NCBI RefSeq assembly: GCF_047663525.1
Contig: NC_092617.1
Location: 2,112,501 to 2,176,500 of the forward strand
Reading direction: 5' to 3'
Length of the DNA stretch: 64,000 bases
Origin: Anas platyrhynchos
Lineage: Eukaryota > Chordata > Aves > Anseriformes > Anatidae
Positions within the stretch are counted from its first letter, which is position 1. The number at the start of each line of letters is the position of its first letter. A program made the position numbers and the translations under genes. Positions 11,198-22,900 of this stretch are shown in pieces. A model generated the notes under the pieces. It saw nothing but the letters and a program-made list of their open reading frames with translations. It did not search any database and had not been told where the DNA came from.

Positions 11198-12139
11198 TTA
11201 TAGGTGAATTTGCTGACGATGTGTGTCCTCAAGTAGAGTCCTGATGGAATCCCTTAGTTCCCGGTTCCTCAAGCTGTAGATGAGGGGGTTCAGTGCTGGA
11301 GGTAGCACTGAGTACAGAAGAGTGACCACCAGGTCCAGGGATGGGGAGGAGATGGAGGGGGGCTTCAGGCAGGCAAACATGGCAGTGCTGATCATCAGGG
11401 AGGTGACAACCAGGTGAGGGAGGCACGTGGAAAAGGCTTTTTGTGGGCCCTTTTCAGAGGGCATCCTCAGCACTGCCCTAAAGATCTGCACATAGGATGC
11501 CTCAATGAAAACAAAACAACCAAATGCTAACAAAATGCTAAACAGAATTGCCCAAACTTCTCTGAGATAGGAATCTGAGCAGGAGAGCTTGAGGATCTGG
11601 GGGATTTCACAGAAGAACTGGTCCACAGCATTGCCGTGGCAGAAGGGCAGTGAAAATGTAGTGGCTGTGTGCAGGACAGCATTGAGAAAGACACTGCCCC
11701 AGGCAGCTGCTGCCATCTGGGCACAAGCTCTGCTTCCCAGGAGACTCCCGTACTGCAGGGGCTTGCAGATGGCAACGTAGCGGTCGTAGGCCATGATAGT
11801 GAGAAGGGAATACTCTGCTCCAATCATAAAAACAAAAAAGAAGACCTGTGCAGCACATCCTTGATAGGAGATGGCCCTGGTGTCCCAGAGGGCATTGGCC
11901 ATGGCTTTGGGCAGAGTGGTGGAGATGGATCCCAGGTTGAGGAGGGCGAGGTTGAGCAGGAAGAAGTACATGGGTGTATGGAGGCGGTGGTGGCAGGCTA
12001 CGGCGCTGAGGATGAGGCCGTTGCCCAGGAGGGCAGCCAGGTAGATGCCCAGGAAGAGCACGAAGTGCAGGAGCTGCAGCTCGCGTGTGTCTGCGAATGC
12101 CAGCAGGAGGAACTCACTCACAGAGCTGCTGTTGGGCAT
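11198..12139 (-). CDS. Olfactory receptor, family 14-like, intact
   Basis: Odorant-binding seven-helix G-protein-coupled receptor expected in the membrane of olfactory neuron cilia. The 313-aa frame is full family length. It shows an N-glycosylation site at Asn3, GN in TM1 (39-40), LHTPMY (53-58), Cys95 and Cys177 for the conserved disulfide, MAYDRY (116-121), SYVQIF after TM5 (215-220), KAFSTCLPHL entering TM6 (234-243) and NPLIY in TM7 (284-288). A splice acceptor lies at about 12163, 23 bases before the ATG, with no competing ATG between. Unusual residues are Glu in TM5 (FIEASY) and Cys in CLKPPS. Its C-tail (ending HRQQIHL) matches the OR at 47829, its inverted-arm partner. Confidence 0.96.
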   Translation of the reverse strand: MPNSSSVSEFLLLAFADTRELQLLHFVLFLGIYLAALLGNGLILSAVACHHRLHTPMYFFLLNLALLNLGSISTTLPKAMANALWDTRAISYQGCAAQVFFFVFMIGAEYSLLTIMAYDRYVAICKPLQYGSLLGSRACAQMAAAAWGSVFLNAVLHTATTFSLPFCHGNAVDQFFCEIPQILKLSCSDSYLREVWAILFSILLAFGCFVFIEASYVQIFRAVLRMPSEKGPQKAFSTCLPHLVVTSLMISTAMFACLKPPSISSPSLDLVVTLLYSVLPPALNPLIYSLRNRELRDSIRTLLEDTHRQQIHL

Positions 12140-12959
12140 TCTCTGACTTTCTACTTGCTTCTCTGTTGAAGAGGAGAAGGCAGAGCAATGTTAGAACAGA
12201 CTTTTCTGAGGAAAATAGGAAATAAAACAGAAGGGTGGATAACTCAAAGTCAGAAAAATGTCAGACCAATGAGCTTTGCAGTATTGTTGCAAACAACTGA
12301 GCTGATTGTGGAGCAAAGCTGCAACTATTTTCCTCGCTTTATTTTATCCTAGTTGTCCGTATAACACATAGGAGAGGTATTGAATGGTGGAACTCCCTGA
12401 CATTACTTGCACACTCCAGGTGATATCCTGTGGGTGCCAAGAGGCAAAGGACTTGTCCTCTGGGGAAGACTGAGCAGAGCAGCTCTGCCCATCAGTCCTG
12501 CTCTCTGCTGCCCTGGGCTATCCCTCTATGAGCTAGAAGACCATCCCTCTCAGGTGCAGCCCTGAGAAGGAACAGGAGACAGCTGAGAGCAGAGAAGCCC
12601 CACTCCAAGTGCAGCTGGACAGAAACCTCCCCTTGTCTGTGCATTGTGAGCAAGTTCTCAGCTCTTCCCTCGTAGCATGAGGTGTAGAGGTCATTGCCCT
12701 TATTTCACGTCATTGCAGCTTCCCACAGACAGCAATCAAGACGCAAGGCCATGGTGTTAGCATGGAGGTGTCTTCTCCTTGGGGCACCTGGATAACACAA
12801 GGATGCCACAGGAGAGCTGCATCCTGCGGGAGAGCAGCCTGCAGCCAGGAGGATGCCCCACAGACAGCTGGATATCTGAAAGCTGCAGTGTCCCATATCC
12901 CAGCTGCAGCGTTGCAGAGTCTGGAGGAGGCTTGGCCACTCTGCTCATTGCTGTCCAAG
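12140..12959 (-). promoter_or_regulatory. OR leader region with splice acceptor
   Basis: On the minus strand a pyrimidine tract ending TTCAACAG (acceptor AG at 12163-12164) precedes the OR ATG. 12180-12700 is an inverted match to 47290-47810 and is related to 62750-63340. The 5' non-coding exon and promoter probably lie here or further up, but I cannot place them. Confidence 0.5.
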
Positions 12960-14680
12960 GGCACTTGGCATAGGGCACTCCAAGGGGCTTCTGCCAGACT
13001 TCCTCACCTCGCACTGCAACCCAGCAGGACTCTCAAAGCCTACTGCATTGCCCATTGCCCTCCCAGAAACAAGACCCAGCAGGAGACCCTTCCAGGACCT
13101 GCAGCTGAATGGCCCTGCAGCCAGGCACTTCCCTTGTCAAGGGCTGTGCAGGTTTCTCCTGCAGGCAGCTCTCAGCAGCCTCCGACTGCCAACTGCCAAC
13201 TGCCTTCAGCCACTCTCTCTTTCTCTGCTCTCCCCATGTCAGCTGCAGTCAGAGCCCCCATCCCTGCTGCGCTGTGCAGAGGAGCTGCTCCTGGGCACAG
13301 CTGTCTCTCTGCTTCATGGGACTTTCTTGAATGTGTTTTCTCTGTCCCACAAAACCGGCCCAGCTCATTAACAGTGACCCAGCCCAAGGAATTGGAATCA
13401 CCAATTAAATGAGCCCATGAGGAGTCAATTAGGCTCTGGTGCTTTAATGATTAGCTGTCTCTTAAAAAAGCTTTAGTGGCAGAGACAATAGCCATAGCCA
13501 TGGACACAAATATCTCATAAGGCAGCTCTGTAGAAAGTTGGCCTGGTTCCTTGTGAGAAAGCACCACTGCTTGTATGGTATCTTCATGGTGGAAACCACT
13601 CCTGAAGTAGGCATCCCAACCCAGCAGGCTCCTTGTGGCCTCTCAGCCAAGCAGACACAAGTCACCTGAGCAGCATCTTCCAAGCCAGGGGCCTGCTGCT
13701 GGCCTTGCAGCTTCTTGGCTAGACACAGCCAAGCCTTGTGCCTGCTGCTGTCCAGTCATGGACTCAAGCTGAAGGGACAGGACAACCCATCTGGGGGCCT
13801 TCTTCCTGCCTGGGTCCTCCTGGGTGTGGAGGCAGAGGGGATCCCCCAGTCAGCATGCCAAGCAGGTGCCTTCTGCTGGCCTAGCAGGGCCACTGCCACA
13901 TGTCAGCCCAAAAGTGCAGCTCCCAGGGAGGAGTCAAGTGTGACCTGCCACCTCCAGACACAAGTGACCTCACAGTGCTTTTCCGTGACATGTTCCTGCT
14001 GCTGTCCTATCAAGGGCAGAGACAGAAGTGACCTCACAGTCCCTGCCACAGTCACATTGCTCCTGCGGGGGCCGGAGATCCTGAGGTAAAGCTGAGCTTT
14101 CTCTAGGCCCCTTGGTATCTCTTTTTCACTTTCTGGGTTAGAGTAAGCAAAGTTTTAGTGGGATTGTTTGGTGTTCTGCTTGTGCTGTCATGTCTGTAGT
14201 TCAGGTATGGACAAGCGCTGTGGTTTACATGTGTTTTACGTCTTCCAGGGAGTCTAGGGTTAAATAGAGCATTTTAATGTTAGTTTTAAGGGAAGGGATT
14301 ATGGTTATCAAGAGAGAAAATTGATTTCTTTCAGAGTGTTGTAGTAGCATTTAGGTTTAGGGATTAAAATTACTGTTTCCAGTTAGGTAAGGGCCATATG
14401 TGACTTTTTTAAGTCATTGTTACTGCAGTATGGGCATTGCAGGAATGCTTTTACCTCTATGAAACCATTAATTTCTGCTGGCCATGCTTGTCTTCCCACC
14501 CCAAAATCTCATATGTCTCTTGTCCAGGCTGCTTCTGACCTCCCCATATCTTATTGGGATCAGCTTTCTGATGACATCTGTGATCACATAGTATCTGTCT
14601 CACCTCTGTTGGCTACTCCATTCCTGAGAAGGAAGTCGCATTGTACTCAGGAGAGTAAAGGACACAAAGGTCTTTGTGCC
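12960..14680 (+). repeat. Duplicated blocks G, A and B
   Basis: G (12960-13430), A with its lead (13431-14100) and B (14101-14680) in the same order and strand as 7490-9330. The inverted equivalents are 42723-43385 (B), 43386-45045 (A) and 46526-47025 (G). No gene seen. Confidence 0.65.
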
Positions 14681-15783
14681 CTTTGCCATGATCTGGCAAG
14701 ATCATGGAAATGATCCTCCTGGAATCGATGTCAAGGCACATGCAAGACAAAGAGGTGATCTCAGACAGCCAGCATGGCTTCACCAAAGAGTAAATCATGC
14801 CTGACTAATCTGGTGGCTTTCTACAATGGAGTGACCACATCAGACAACAACAAAAGACCGACCAATGTCATCGACTTGGACTTCTGTAAGACCATTGACA
14901 CTGTCCCACATGACATCCTGATCTCCAAATTAGAGATATGCATTTGTTGGGTGCACCATTCAGTGGGTAAGGAGTTAGCCTGAATGTCACACCCAGAGAG
15001 TGGTGGTCAATGGCTCTATGTCCAAGTGGAGGCTGGTGACAAGTGTTGTACCTCAGGGGTCTGTCCTGGGGCTGGTGCTGTTTAATATCTTTATCTGTGA
15101 CAGACAGTGAGATCGAATGTGAGACAGTGAGACAGTACATTCTGCACTTGTAGTCCAGAAGGCCAACTGCATCCTGGGCTCCATAAGCAGAGGAGTGACC
15201 AGCGGGTAGAGGGAGGTGACTTCTACTTCTACTCCTTGTACTCTGCCCATGTGAGGCCCCACTTGGAGTCCTGCATCCACGACTGGGGCTCCCAGCACTG
15301 GAAGGGTGTGGGTCTGTTAGAACAAATCCAGAGGAGGGCCACAAAGATGATCAAGGGGCTGGAGCACATCTCCTATGAAGAAAGACTGAGAGAGCTGGGG
15401 CTCTTCAGCCTGGAGAAAAGAAGGCTCCGGGGTGACCTCTTTGTGGCCTGTCAGTACTTAAAGGGAGCTTATAAAAAGATGGAGAGTGACTCTTTGTTCA
15501 ATTAGATAATGATAGGACAAAGGGGGAATGGTTTTAAGCTAAAAGAGGGGAGAGTTAGATTAGAGGTGAGGAGGAAACTCTTTACTCAGAGGGAGGTGAG
15601 GCACTGAAACAGGTTGCTGAGAGACCTTAGGGATGCCCCATCCCTGGAGCTGTTCAAGAGCAGCTTAGATGAGGCTCTGGGCAACCTGATCTCATGGGGG
15701 GCATCCCTGCTTATGGCCAAGGGGTTGGAACTAGATGACCTTTAAGGTCCCTTCCAACAGGAGCCATTCTCTGATTCTATGGT
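14681..15783 (+). mobile_element. CR1 LINE fragment with decayed reverse transcriptase
   Basis: Plus-strand CR1. A degraded RT region (about 14750-15000, with a recognisable HGFTKE-like and [11 protein letters not shown]-like stretch) is followed after gaps by ORF2 C-terminal sequence ([20 protein letters not shown], 15335-15394 region), 3' UTR and the TTCTCTGATTCTATGG end. Several stops and deletions. Its 3' junction with the flank is the same as that of the minus CR1 at 41889-42722, so both descend from one insertion. Confidence 0.85.
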
Positions 15784-16639
15784 CTCACTAGCTCTACCTC
15801 AAGCATGACTCCTATCCCATCAGCCTTCCTGTGGTCTCTCATCTGACCAGAACAGAAGGTGCCTCACCATCATCTTCAATTCCAAGTGCATGCTTCTGCT
15901 GTTTACGATCCCTATCTGTGCCACATTCCTCCTGCTGGTCTGTTAGCTCCAGAGGCAGAAGTGACCTCCCAGCCTCCTTCCCAGCCATGTGCCTCCTGCA
16001 GGCCCAGCACATCCTGAGGCACACCTGATCCCATCCCAGCATTCCCAGCCAGCTCCTCCTTGTGGCCTGTGATCTGATCACATACCTGTCACCTCGCATG
16101 CCTCTTCCAATGCCATGGGACTGCTGCAGGACCTCACAGTCCCTGCCCTGCCCCAAGGGGACAAACAGCTGAAGTTAGGGATAGGAGTGGGGTTGAGGAT
16201 GAGATGTGCTGTGTGCATGCTGGAGGGCTTTGGGGGTTAGATGATCAGGTTAATGTTTAGGAATTAGAGGTCACCCTCCAGGGTCAAGTGAATGGCAAGA
16301 CATCGAGAGAGGGATTGGTGTTTTGCTCAAGGATCCTGCTCAAGGTTTAGGATAAGGGCAAGTTTTGAGGACTTCAGTTTAGGTCTGGTTTGGGGGCTAA
16401 GGCTAAGGCTGTCTTTTTATTCCTTGATTAGGCTTTATCATCCTTCTGCTTGCCTTCCTATTAGCAGATGAGTTTGACATCTGTCATTTCCAAGGCCCAA
16501 GGAAAGTCTTTGATTCATCTGTCCTTTCCAAGGTCTTTGAGATAGGTCTTATGATGACATCTGCAGATCCACTTGAACCTCTCTCACCCTTCCCGTACCA
16601 CCTCTAGGCAACCTGAGGGCTGACTGGGAGGATGGTGGT
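15784..16639 (+). repeat. Duplicated block I
   Basis: Inverted copy at 41041-41888. Landmarks: GCTCTACCTCAAGCATGACT next to the CR1 end, and CTCCTGCAGGCCCAGCA. No gene seen; the frames at 15831-16156 run on both strands and look like by-products of sequence composition. Confidence 0.65.
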
Positions 16640-16985
16640 TTAGGAAAGGGCTTCATTAACATCTCTAAGGAGGGCTGTATTTGGGCTTCTCACAGACAGT
16701 GATGGCAGTATCATAGAAAACAGTGACACTCGTGAGGACAGAAGAGCAGGTGGATAAGACTTTGGCCTGCCAATACAGGACACACACACACCTGAAAAAT
16801 GCATGAGAGAGAAGAGGAAGATAGGATCCAAAAATCTAGATTATGAAATCAAAGACCGTGAGTATCAACTTGGCACTGCAGGACAGCTCCAGCAATGGGG
16901 CAAAACCACAGAAGATATCTATTACACTGGGGCCACAGAATAATAGCTGGGAGGAGAAGAAATAACTTCTGTACATGAGAGAAAT
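16640..16985 (-). pseudogene. OR pseudogene remnant of a different (non-14) lineage
   Basis: On the minus strand, broken frames read from the second extracellular loop (GPSVIDIFCGFAPLLELSC) to the TM6 motif (STCSSVLTSVTVFYDTAI). These correspond to the VIDxFFC, PLLxLSC and FSTCSSHLxSVxxFY motifs of typical gamma ORs, quite unlike the CLPHL form of the family 14-like genes here. A stop follows in TM5 and the N-terminal half is missing. The inverted copy at 40560-41040 is longer. Confidence 0.75.
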
Positions 16986-18000
16986 TCCCCAGATTCAAGT
17001 ACAGCTGTCTTCTGGAGCCAGACCTTCCACTACTCGAGCCTTAGGACACATTCAGAGGGGTGAAATGATCCCTGGCAGTCGTGGCTGAGGTTGTGCCATG
17101 CAGTGGGAACAGAACAGGGGTTAAGGGAGGGAAACATTTGTACTCTTGTTTGACAACCACAGTCCAAAAGCACAAATCACACTTTAAAAAATCAGTCTCT
17201 GACATCTACAGAGAGAAGCAGTCGGTGATGACTTCAGGCTGCTTCAACCACCACACCCCAGCAGAGACCCTGCTGCCTTCGGGAGCTGTCAACCCTGAGG
17301 CCTTGGGGACACCTCGAGGGAGCCCAAGGGCACAGAGCAAGCAATGCCATGGTCGGGTGCTGTGCTGCTGAGCTGGGCCGGGCTCCTGGGCACAAGGGGA
17401 GCTCCTGGTAAGCTGGCAGCGCTGCAGAGAGACAGCTGTGCCCAGGAGCAGCTCCTCTGCACAGCACAGCAGGGCTGGGGGCTCTGACCGCAGCTGGCAC
17501 AGAGAGGAGAGAAGGAGAGAGGGCTTGGAGGCACTGAGGAGCGCAACAACAGAGGGCAGCGTGTGGCAGGACACATCTGCAGGCTCCTGACACCGTGAGG
17601 CTCTGGCAGCAGGGCAGTGCAGGTGGGGTTGCCAGAGGGGTCTTGTACAGCTGGCACATCTGATGGCTGATAGCATCTGTCAGGGTGAGTTTCTCTGTTT
17701 CTCCAGAAACGAGTAGAAAATGCTTTAGAGAATGGCATTTATGATTGGATTTTTGAAAAGGAAGACCAAGGCAGGGGCTACCTGAATGGCAAGACTTTTT
17801 CTGTAGCCTGTGCTTGCAGATACCTGTGGTACAGCGGAGGCTGATTTCATGGTAATAGGTGGTCAGGTTTGTACTGAAGACTGAGACTCCTAGAACATTG
17901 TTGTGAGAGATCAATATTTAATCAATGTACTTCATAAAGTCCCTTCCAACAGTTCAGCCAAGAAACTACACCAACATCATCATTGTGGTCCTCTCAGGTT
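16986..18000 (+). repeat. Duplicated block H
   Basis: Inverted copy at 39420-40340, with a short relic at about 57960-58120. Contains CCTTGGGGACACCTCGAGGG and the AGCAGCTCCTCTGCACAGC element shared with block G. No gene; the 150 to 226-codon frames shift and break between copies. Confidence 0.6.
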
Positions 18001-18560
18001 TTATACTAGCTGATCTTTTGGAGCTTCAAATCCTCCAGTGACCATTGCCCTGTCTTTGAGAGGTCTCTCTGCTGGCTTGAGGTGAACACAGATCATTTGC
18101 AATGAGCAGGACCTGCCTCCTCTGCAGGCAGAGCTGCAGCACAGGAGGGTCTGCTGAGTGTCTGTCTGTCCCTCCCTGGCCTTGCCTCCCCTGGCAGCAG
18201 CACGCTGGCATTCCTCCTGGCTTCTCCAGCTGGCCGTGCTGCTGCTGGTCTTGTTCCCAGGTTGGCTGGGGATTGGGGTTTCACATGCCCATGGGGTGAG
18301 CCCTCGGTGTGCTTTGGGGAAGGGGAGTACAGGGACAAGGTGAAGGGTCTGGAGATGTGCAATTTGATCCCAGATTCTTCTGCTGTCAGCAGTGTTCAGG
18401 TTCTTTTCAGATGAACAACTGAGCACAACTTTCCTGCAGCTCTCACAGGGCAGCTGAGACCAGCACTGATGGAGAGGCTGGCTGTTTTGTCTGAGGGACA
18501 CTCTGCGCTGAAGGGACAGTATCTTTGCCTCTGAGGATCCGCAAAGTTTCACTTGGAGTG
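18001..18560 (+). repeat. Duplicated block K with a signal-peptide-like frame
   Basis: Inverted copy at 38930-39420. A frame starting at 18158 contains a strongly hydrophobic stretch (WLLQLAVLLLVLFPGWLG) followed by SHAHG and then GTGAGC, a plausible splice donor. The inverted copy keeps the frame, the stretch and the donor. It could be an orphan leader exon of an unidentified gene or chance in GC-rich DNA. No following exon is recognised. Confidence 0.35.
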
Positions 18561-19025
18561 CAGCAGAATGCCCAGGATTTATGCCTTAGAAACAGTTCTC
18601 CGGTGTGGTGGGGCAGCTACAACCAAAAACACAAAACAGATAATTACATGTCTAAACCTCCACTCCTCTGCTCTGCAGTTGGGTGAACTAGGAGCAAAAC
18701 TGGGGAAATCTCTTTGATATCAGCAGTAACCTTAATCTGAGACTACCCCATGTTCCTACCATGTTCCTACCATGTGCTACCATGCTACTCCCTCTGGCAG
18801 TAGTGCAGGACTGATTCTTCCATTGCCCACAGAGGAGTCCCCAGCTCTCAGAGGCACTCTCAGACAGAATCAATGAAAGAGAGCTTCAAAATAACTGCCT
18901 GGAAAAGGGCAATTTTTTGGTGATTTTAAATGAGAAAATGGAAAGGGTTTTACTCCGATATGTCTGTGGTACATTATCACTGCCTTTGTCTTCCTTGTAC
19001 AGGACCTCATGACCAGAAATAACAG
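18561..19025 (+). promoter_or_regulatory. OR leader region with splice acceptor
   Basis: A pyrimidine-rich tract ending CCTTGTACAG (AG at 19001-19002) precedes the OR ATG by 23 bases. A second AG directly abuts the ATG (AACAG then ATG). No promoter element can be placed with confidence. Confidence 0.5.
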
Positions 19026-19958
19026 ATGTCCAACGTCAGCTCCATCACGGAGTTCCTCCTGCTGGCATTCGCAGACACACGCGAGCTGCAGCTCCTGCAC
19101 TTTGCGCTCTTCCTGGGCATCTACCTGGCTGCCCTCCTGGGCAACGGCCTCATCCTCAGCGCCGTAGCCTGCCACCACCGCCTCCACACCCCCATGTACT
19201 TCTTCCTGCTCAACCTCGCCCTCCTCGACCTGGGCTGCATCTCCACCACTCTGCCCAAAGCCATGGCCAATGCCCTCTGGGACACCAGGGCCATCTCCTA
19301 TCAAGGCTGTGCTGCTCAGGTCTTTTTCTTTCTGTTCTTTATATCAGCAGAATATTTCCTTCTCACCGTCATGGCCTACGACCGCTTTGTTGCCATCTGC
19401 AAGCCCCTGCACTACGGGAGCCTCCTGGGCAGCAGAGCTTGTGCCCAGATGGCAGCAGCTGCCTGGGGCAGTGGCTTTCTGTATAGTGTCCTGCACACAG
19501 CCAACACATTTTCCCTGCCCCTCTGCCACGGCAATGCTGTGGACCAGTTCTTCTGTGAAATCCCCCACATCCTCAAGCTCTCCTGCTCAAAGTCATTCCT
19601 CAGGGAGGTTGGGCTTATTGTAGTTAGTGTTTCTCTAGTCTTTCTTAGTTTTGTTTTCATTGTGCTGTCCTATGTGCAGATCTTCAGGGCAGTGCTGAGG
19701 ATTCCCTCTGAGCAGGGCCGGCACAAAGCCTTTTCCACATGCCTCCCTCACTTGGCTGTGGTCTCCCTGTTTCTCAGTACTGGCATGTTTGCCTACCTAA
19801 AGCCCCCCTCCATCTCCTCTCAATCCCTGGATCTGGTGGTGGCTGTTGTGTATGCAGTCTTTCCTGCAGCTCTGAACCCCCTCATCTACAGCATGAGGAA
19901 CCGGCAGCTCAAGGATGCTTTGTGGAAACTCTTTGGATGCATGCTTCTTCATCACTAA
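19026..19958 (+). CDS. Olfactory receptor, family 14-like, intact
   Basis: 310-aa receptor starting MSNVSSITEF, with an Asn3 glycosylation site, GN in TM1, LHTPMY, the paired loop cysteines, SYVQIF, KAFSTCLPHL and NPLIYSMRN all present. The TM3 motif reads MAYDRF instead of MAYDRY: a conservative change at the G-protein-coupling motif that is unique among the ORs here. TM3 (LFFISAEYFLLTV) and TM5 (GLIVVSVSLVFLSFVFI) differ most from its neighbours, as expected for ligand-contacting helices. It stands head to head with the OR ending at 12139. Its 3' flank matches that of the OR at 47829, while its 5' flank matches that of the OR at 37477 inverted. Confidence 0.96.
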   Translation: MSNVSSITEFLLLAFADTRELQLLHFALFLGIYLAALLGNGLILSAVACHHRLHTPMYFFLLNLALLDLGCISTTLPKAMANALWDTRAISYQGCAAQVFFFLFFISAEYFLLTVMAYDRFVAICKPLHYGSLLGSRACAQMAAAAWGSGFLYSVLHTANTFSLPLCHGNAVDQFFCEIPHILKLSCSKSFLREVGLIVVSVSLVFLSFVFIVLSYVQIFRAVLRIPSEQGRHKAFSTCLPHLAVVSLFLSTGMFAYLKPPSISSQSLDLVVAVVYAVFPAALNPLIYSMRNRQLKDALWKLFGCMLLHH

Positions 19959-22900
19959 TACTGAAGCCCCAATCCAGTCAAGACTCATGTTTTTTCTATA
20001 AAATTGTTAGTGTACTGTTTTGTTATACTTCTTTGTAATATATTATACCACATCTTTAGATTTTCATTTAATAATGGTATCTTTATTTTCATATCTCTTA
20101 ATTACTCTTATTAATTAATTAATTAATTTATTTTTCTCACAAATATCTCATGTGCCTGTAGAACCATGCCTGCCTTGTAGATAATGTCAATTGAGAAGCT
20201 GTCAGAGCCTGATTGGTCTCAGTATTCCTCTCTTCCCATCTCCTCTGGAGCTGGGGAGCACCCCCAGCACGCAGGAGGGGCTCGGGGCCAAGAGCCCAGC
20301 TGCCACATGCAGGAGCAGCCCCAGTGAGCCTCAGGGCTGCCCCTCCTTGCCCGCTGGGCTCTGCCTCTCTGCTGCCTTCGGGTCGGGGCTGCTGCTTCCC
20401 TGGAGCCACGGCCATGGTCAGCAGCAGGACGTGGCCTTTTCACTGCTGCTCTCTTTTGGCTTCCACATTGTGCTTCTTTTTTTTCTGGGTAAGCCCTGAT
20501 ATCTCGTGTACCTTGGTGACAGTCCTGTTGTCTCTACAGTGGCTGCAGGCAGCAACAGGCACTGTGCAGCCCTGCCTCCCTGCTAGCACCACAGTAACAA
20601 AGGGGTTTTATTTGGGGCTTCCTGGAGCGAAGAATATAGACTTAAATTCCAAGGACAGTCTGTGAGGGACCAAAGGCTTGACCAAGAGCTTTATAGCAGC
20701 ACCTGACAGCAACTGGTCTTGGACTCAGCTGCATGGCACTGCCCCCCTGCAGTGGGGCTCATGGCCACTGTCAGCCTGGAGAGGATTCTGGAGCTGCCAG
20801 GAGATGTCAGGGGATCTGCAGGGAGAACATGCAACGCTGAGTTGGTAGGGATTAGAACCTCATAAAATTAATGGCCATCCAAAGAAGAGTTCGGTAAAGA
20901 AAAAGGGGAATGTGAGGAGTCCATGGGGTAAGGACAGCCCTGCCATGGCAGGAGTGGTGGTGATGTGCCAGCGGACAAAGACCTTTAAGAGTGTACAGTA
21001 ATTGAGGATAACCTTCTTGAGGCCTCATGGACCAGGTCTGGTGCAGCACTTGCCTGCCCTTTGTGCCCTCAGAGACACCCCATGGTCCTGCCCAGCACTG
21101 CCCTGTGCTGCTGAGCCATCAGGGCACATGGAAAGGGGCTCAGCCGCAGAGATCCCCATGGATGTAGGTCTGCTGCCCAACCTGAGCAGCATGGGCAGCG
21201 GGGGAGACCCGCGGGGGTCCCAGGGCACCACAGCCCCTGGCTCAGCACAGCAGCACCGCCAGCTTGGGGCCCTGAGGGGAGCACGGGGAGGTAAGCAGCA
21301 ATGGCTGGCCAGGCCAGCACGGACACACTGCCCTGGGCAAGGCTCTCTGGGAGCAGGGATGGCCCTGGGGAAGAGCAGAACCGCATTGCTGGGCCTGCAC
21401 TGATGGGGAAAGGGCAAAGGGAAAGCTCTTTGTGCAGGCCCCTGCTCGGGGCAGGCTGCTCTGTGGCTGGGCCAGGCCTCTTGTGCTGGCCTGGGGAGCG
21501 GGGCTGGCCCTGCGGGGCACAGGCACTGTGTGCTGGGGATCTGCCAGGCAAGAGAGCAGGGCTCCTGCAGCTTCACGGACCTCCATCTCCTGGCACCACG
21601 GACACCTCCTTGCTCCATGCATCCAGCAGATAAACACCTATCGGCCACCTGCTTTCTCTTCTTCTAGAGGAACTGGGGACACAATAGCAAAACCAAGTAA
21701 AACTCACAAATTGTGAGCCACAGACGGCCCTGATGCTGTGCAAGAAATGCTCAAAAACAGCAACAACAACTGTGGGTGACCATCACTGATCACACAACCA
21801 AAACACAGTACCACAAGGGGTTACTTTGCAGAGAGTAACTCCGTGCCAGCCACAGCCAGTACAGGGCACCTGATGGACAAGAAGACTCCCTCTGCACTCT
21901 GGAAGGAGCCAGGAAGGTGCTAATAAGCACCAGGACAATTGAGGAAACCCAAAGGCCCTTCTGAAGGGTCACTGAGTGCCACCTGAGAGGCAGTGCTGGG
22001 CAGTGGGGAAGGCCAGGAGAAAGACTTGTGAGAAGGCTGTGAGAAACAGAGACACTCAGGGCTTTAGCAGCTGTCTGTGGATGGAGGAGGAGGACGAGGT
22101 CACTCCTGGGACTAGGCCAGGGCTGAAGGTACCCGCATGAAGCTGGGCTGATGGAGAAGTGTCCACCTTGCATGTGTGCCTCAGCCTGGGAGCAGGGGCC
22201 TGCCCATGGTGCAGGATGGCTGGGCTGTGCTCAGCCATGCCCCAGGAGATGACCTTGCTCTCTTCCTCCCCACCACTCCCCACACGGGGCAGGCCCTCAG
22301 GAAACACCCCTGAGCCTGGAGATGCACCAACCTGCTGCAGTGAGGTGCCACTACTGCAGGGGGAGAGGGGAGGCTTGGAGAGACACCTGGGGCCTGTGTG
22401 CAAGAGTGGTGTGGCCTGGGGAAGTGAGTGCCTGGGAAAAGTTACCCTGGAGCCATAGGAGCCATTCTGGAAAGAAAACTTGTAGGCAAGAACCACACTT
22501 TTGTGATGGTGCAGAGCTGCTAGGCACATTGTGCAGGATGCTCTGATGGACTTTTGTGTCCTTTTCCATCATGTCTTAAGTGATGCTTTTCTCAGGAATA
22601 GAGTAGCCAACAGAGCACTGACAGTCTAAGATCATGAAAGGCATCATAAATATGCCCCTAAAAAGGTAACTGATATGGGAAATCAGGAGAAGCCTGGCCA
22701 GGAGAAATGTGAGACTGAGAGGAGGGAATAGGGGCTTGGCCAGCCAAAATTAAGGATTCTGTAGAGGTAAGAGGGTTCAGGTTATGCTGATGTTGCTGTA
22801 ACTGTGACTTTAAATAGTCATACAAGGCTATTCCCCAGCTTCAACCTGTAAAGTTAATTCCTAAACATAAATGCTATTCAGCACCCTGACAGGAATCCAC

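Noticed and set aside
11669-12169. Long acidic, Glu-rich antisense frame opposite the N-terminal half of the OR, with equivalents opposite the other ORs.
   Set aside because: It is the mirror of conserved OR codons, which on the other strand lack stops. It has no start context, domain or independent conservation.
21025-21648. 207-codon minus frame, with a partial equivalent at 49975-50481.
   Set aside because: Pro, Ala and Cys-rich peptide in GC-rich DNA, overlapping equally long frames on plus. The two copies differ in length and end, consistent with non-coding duplication.
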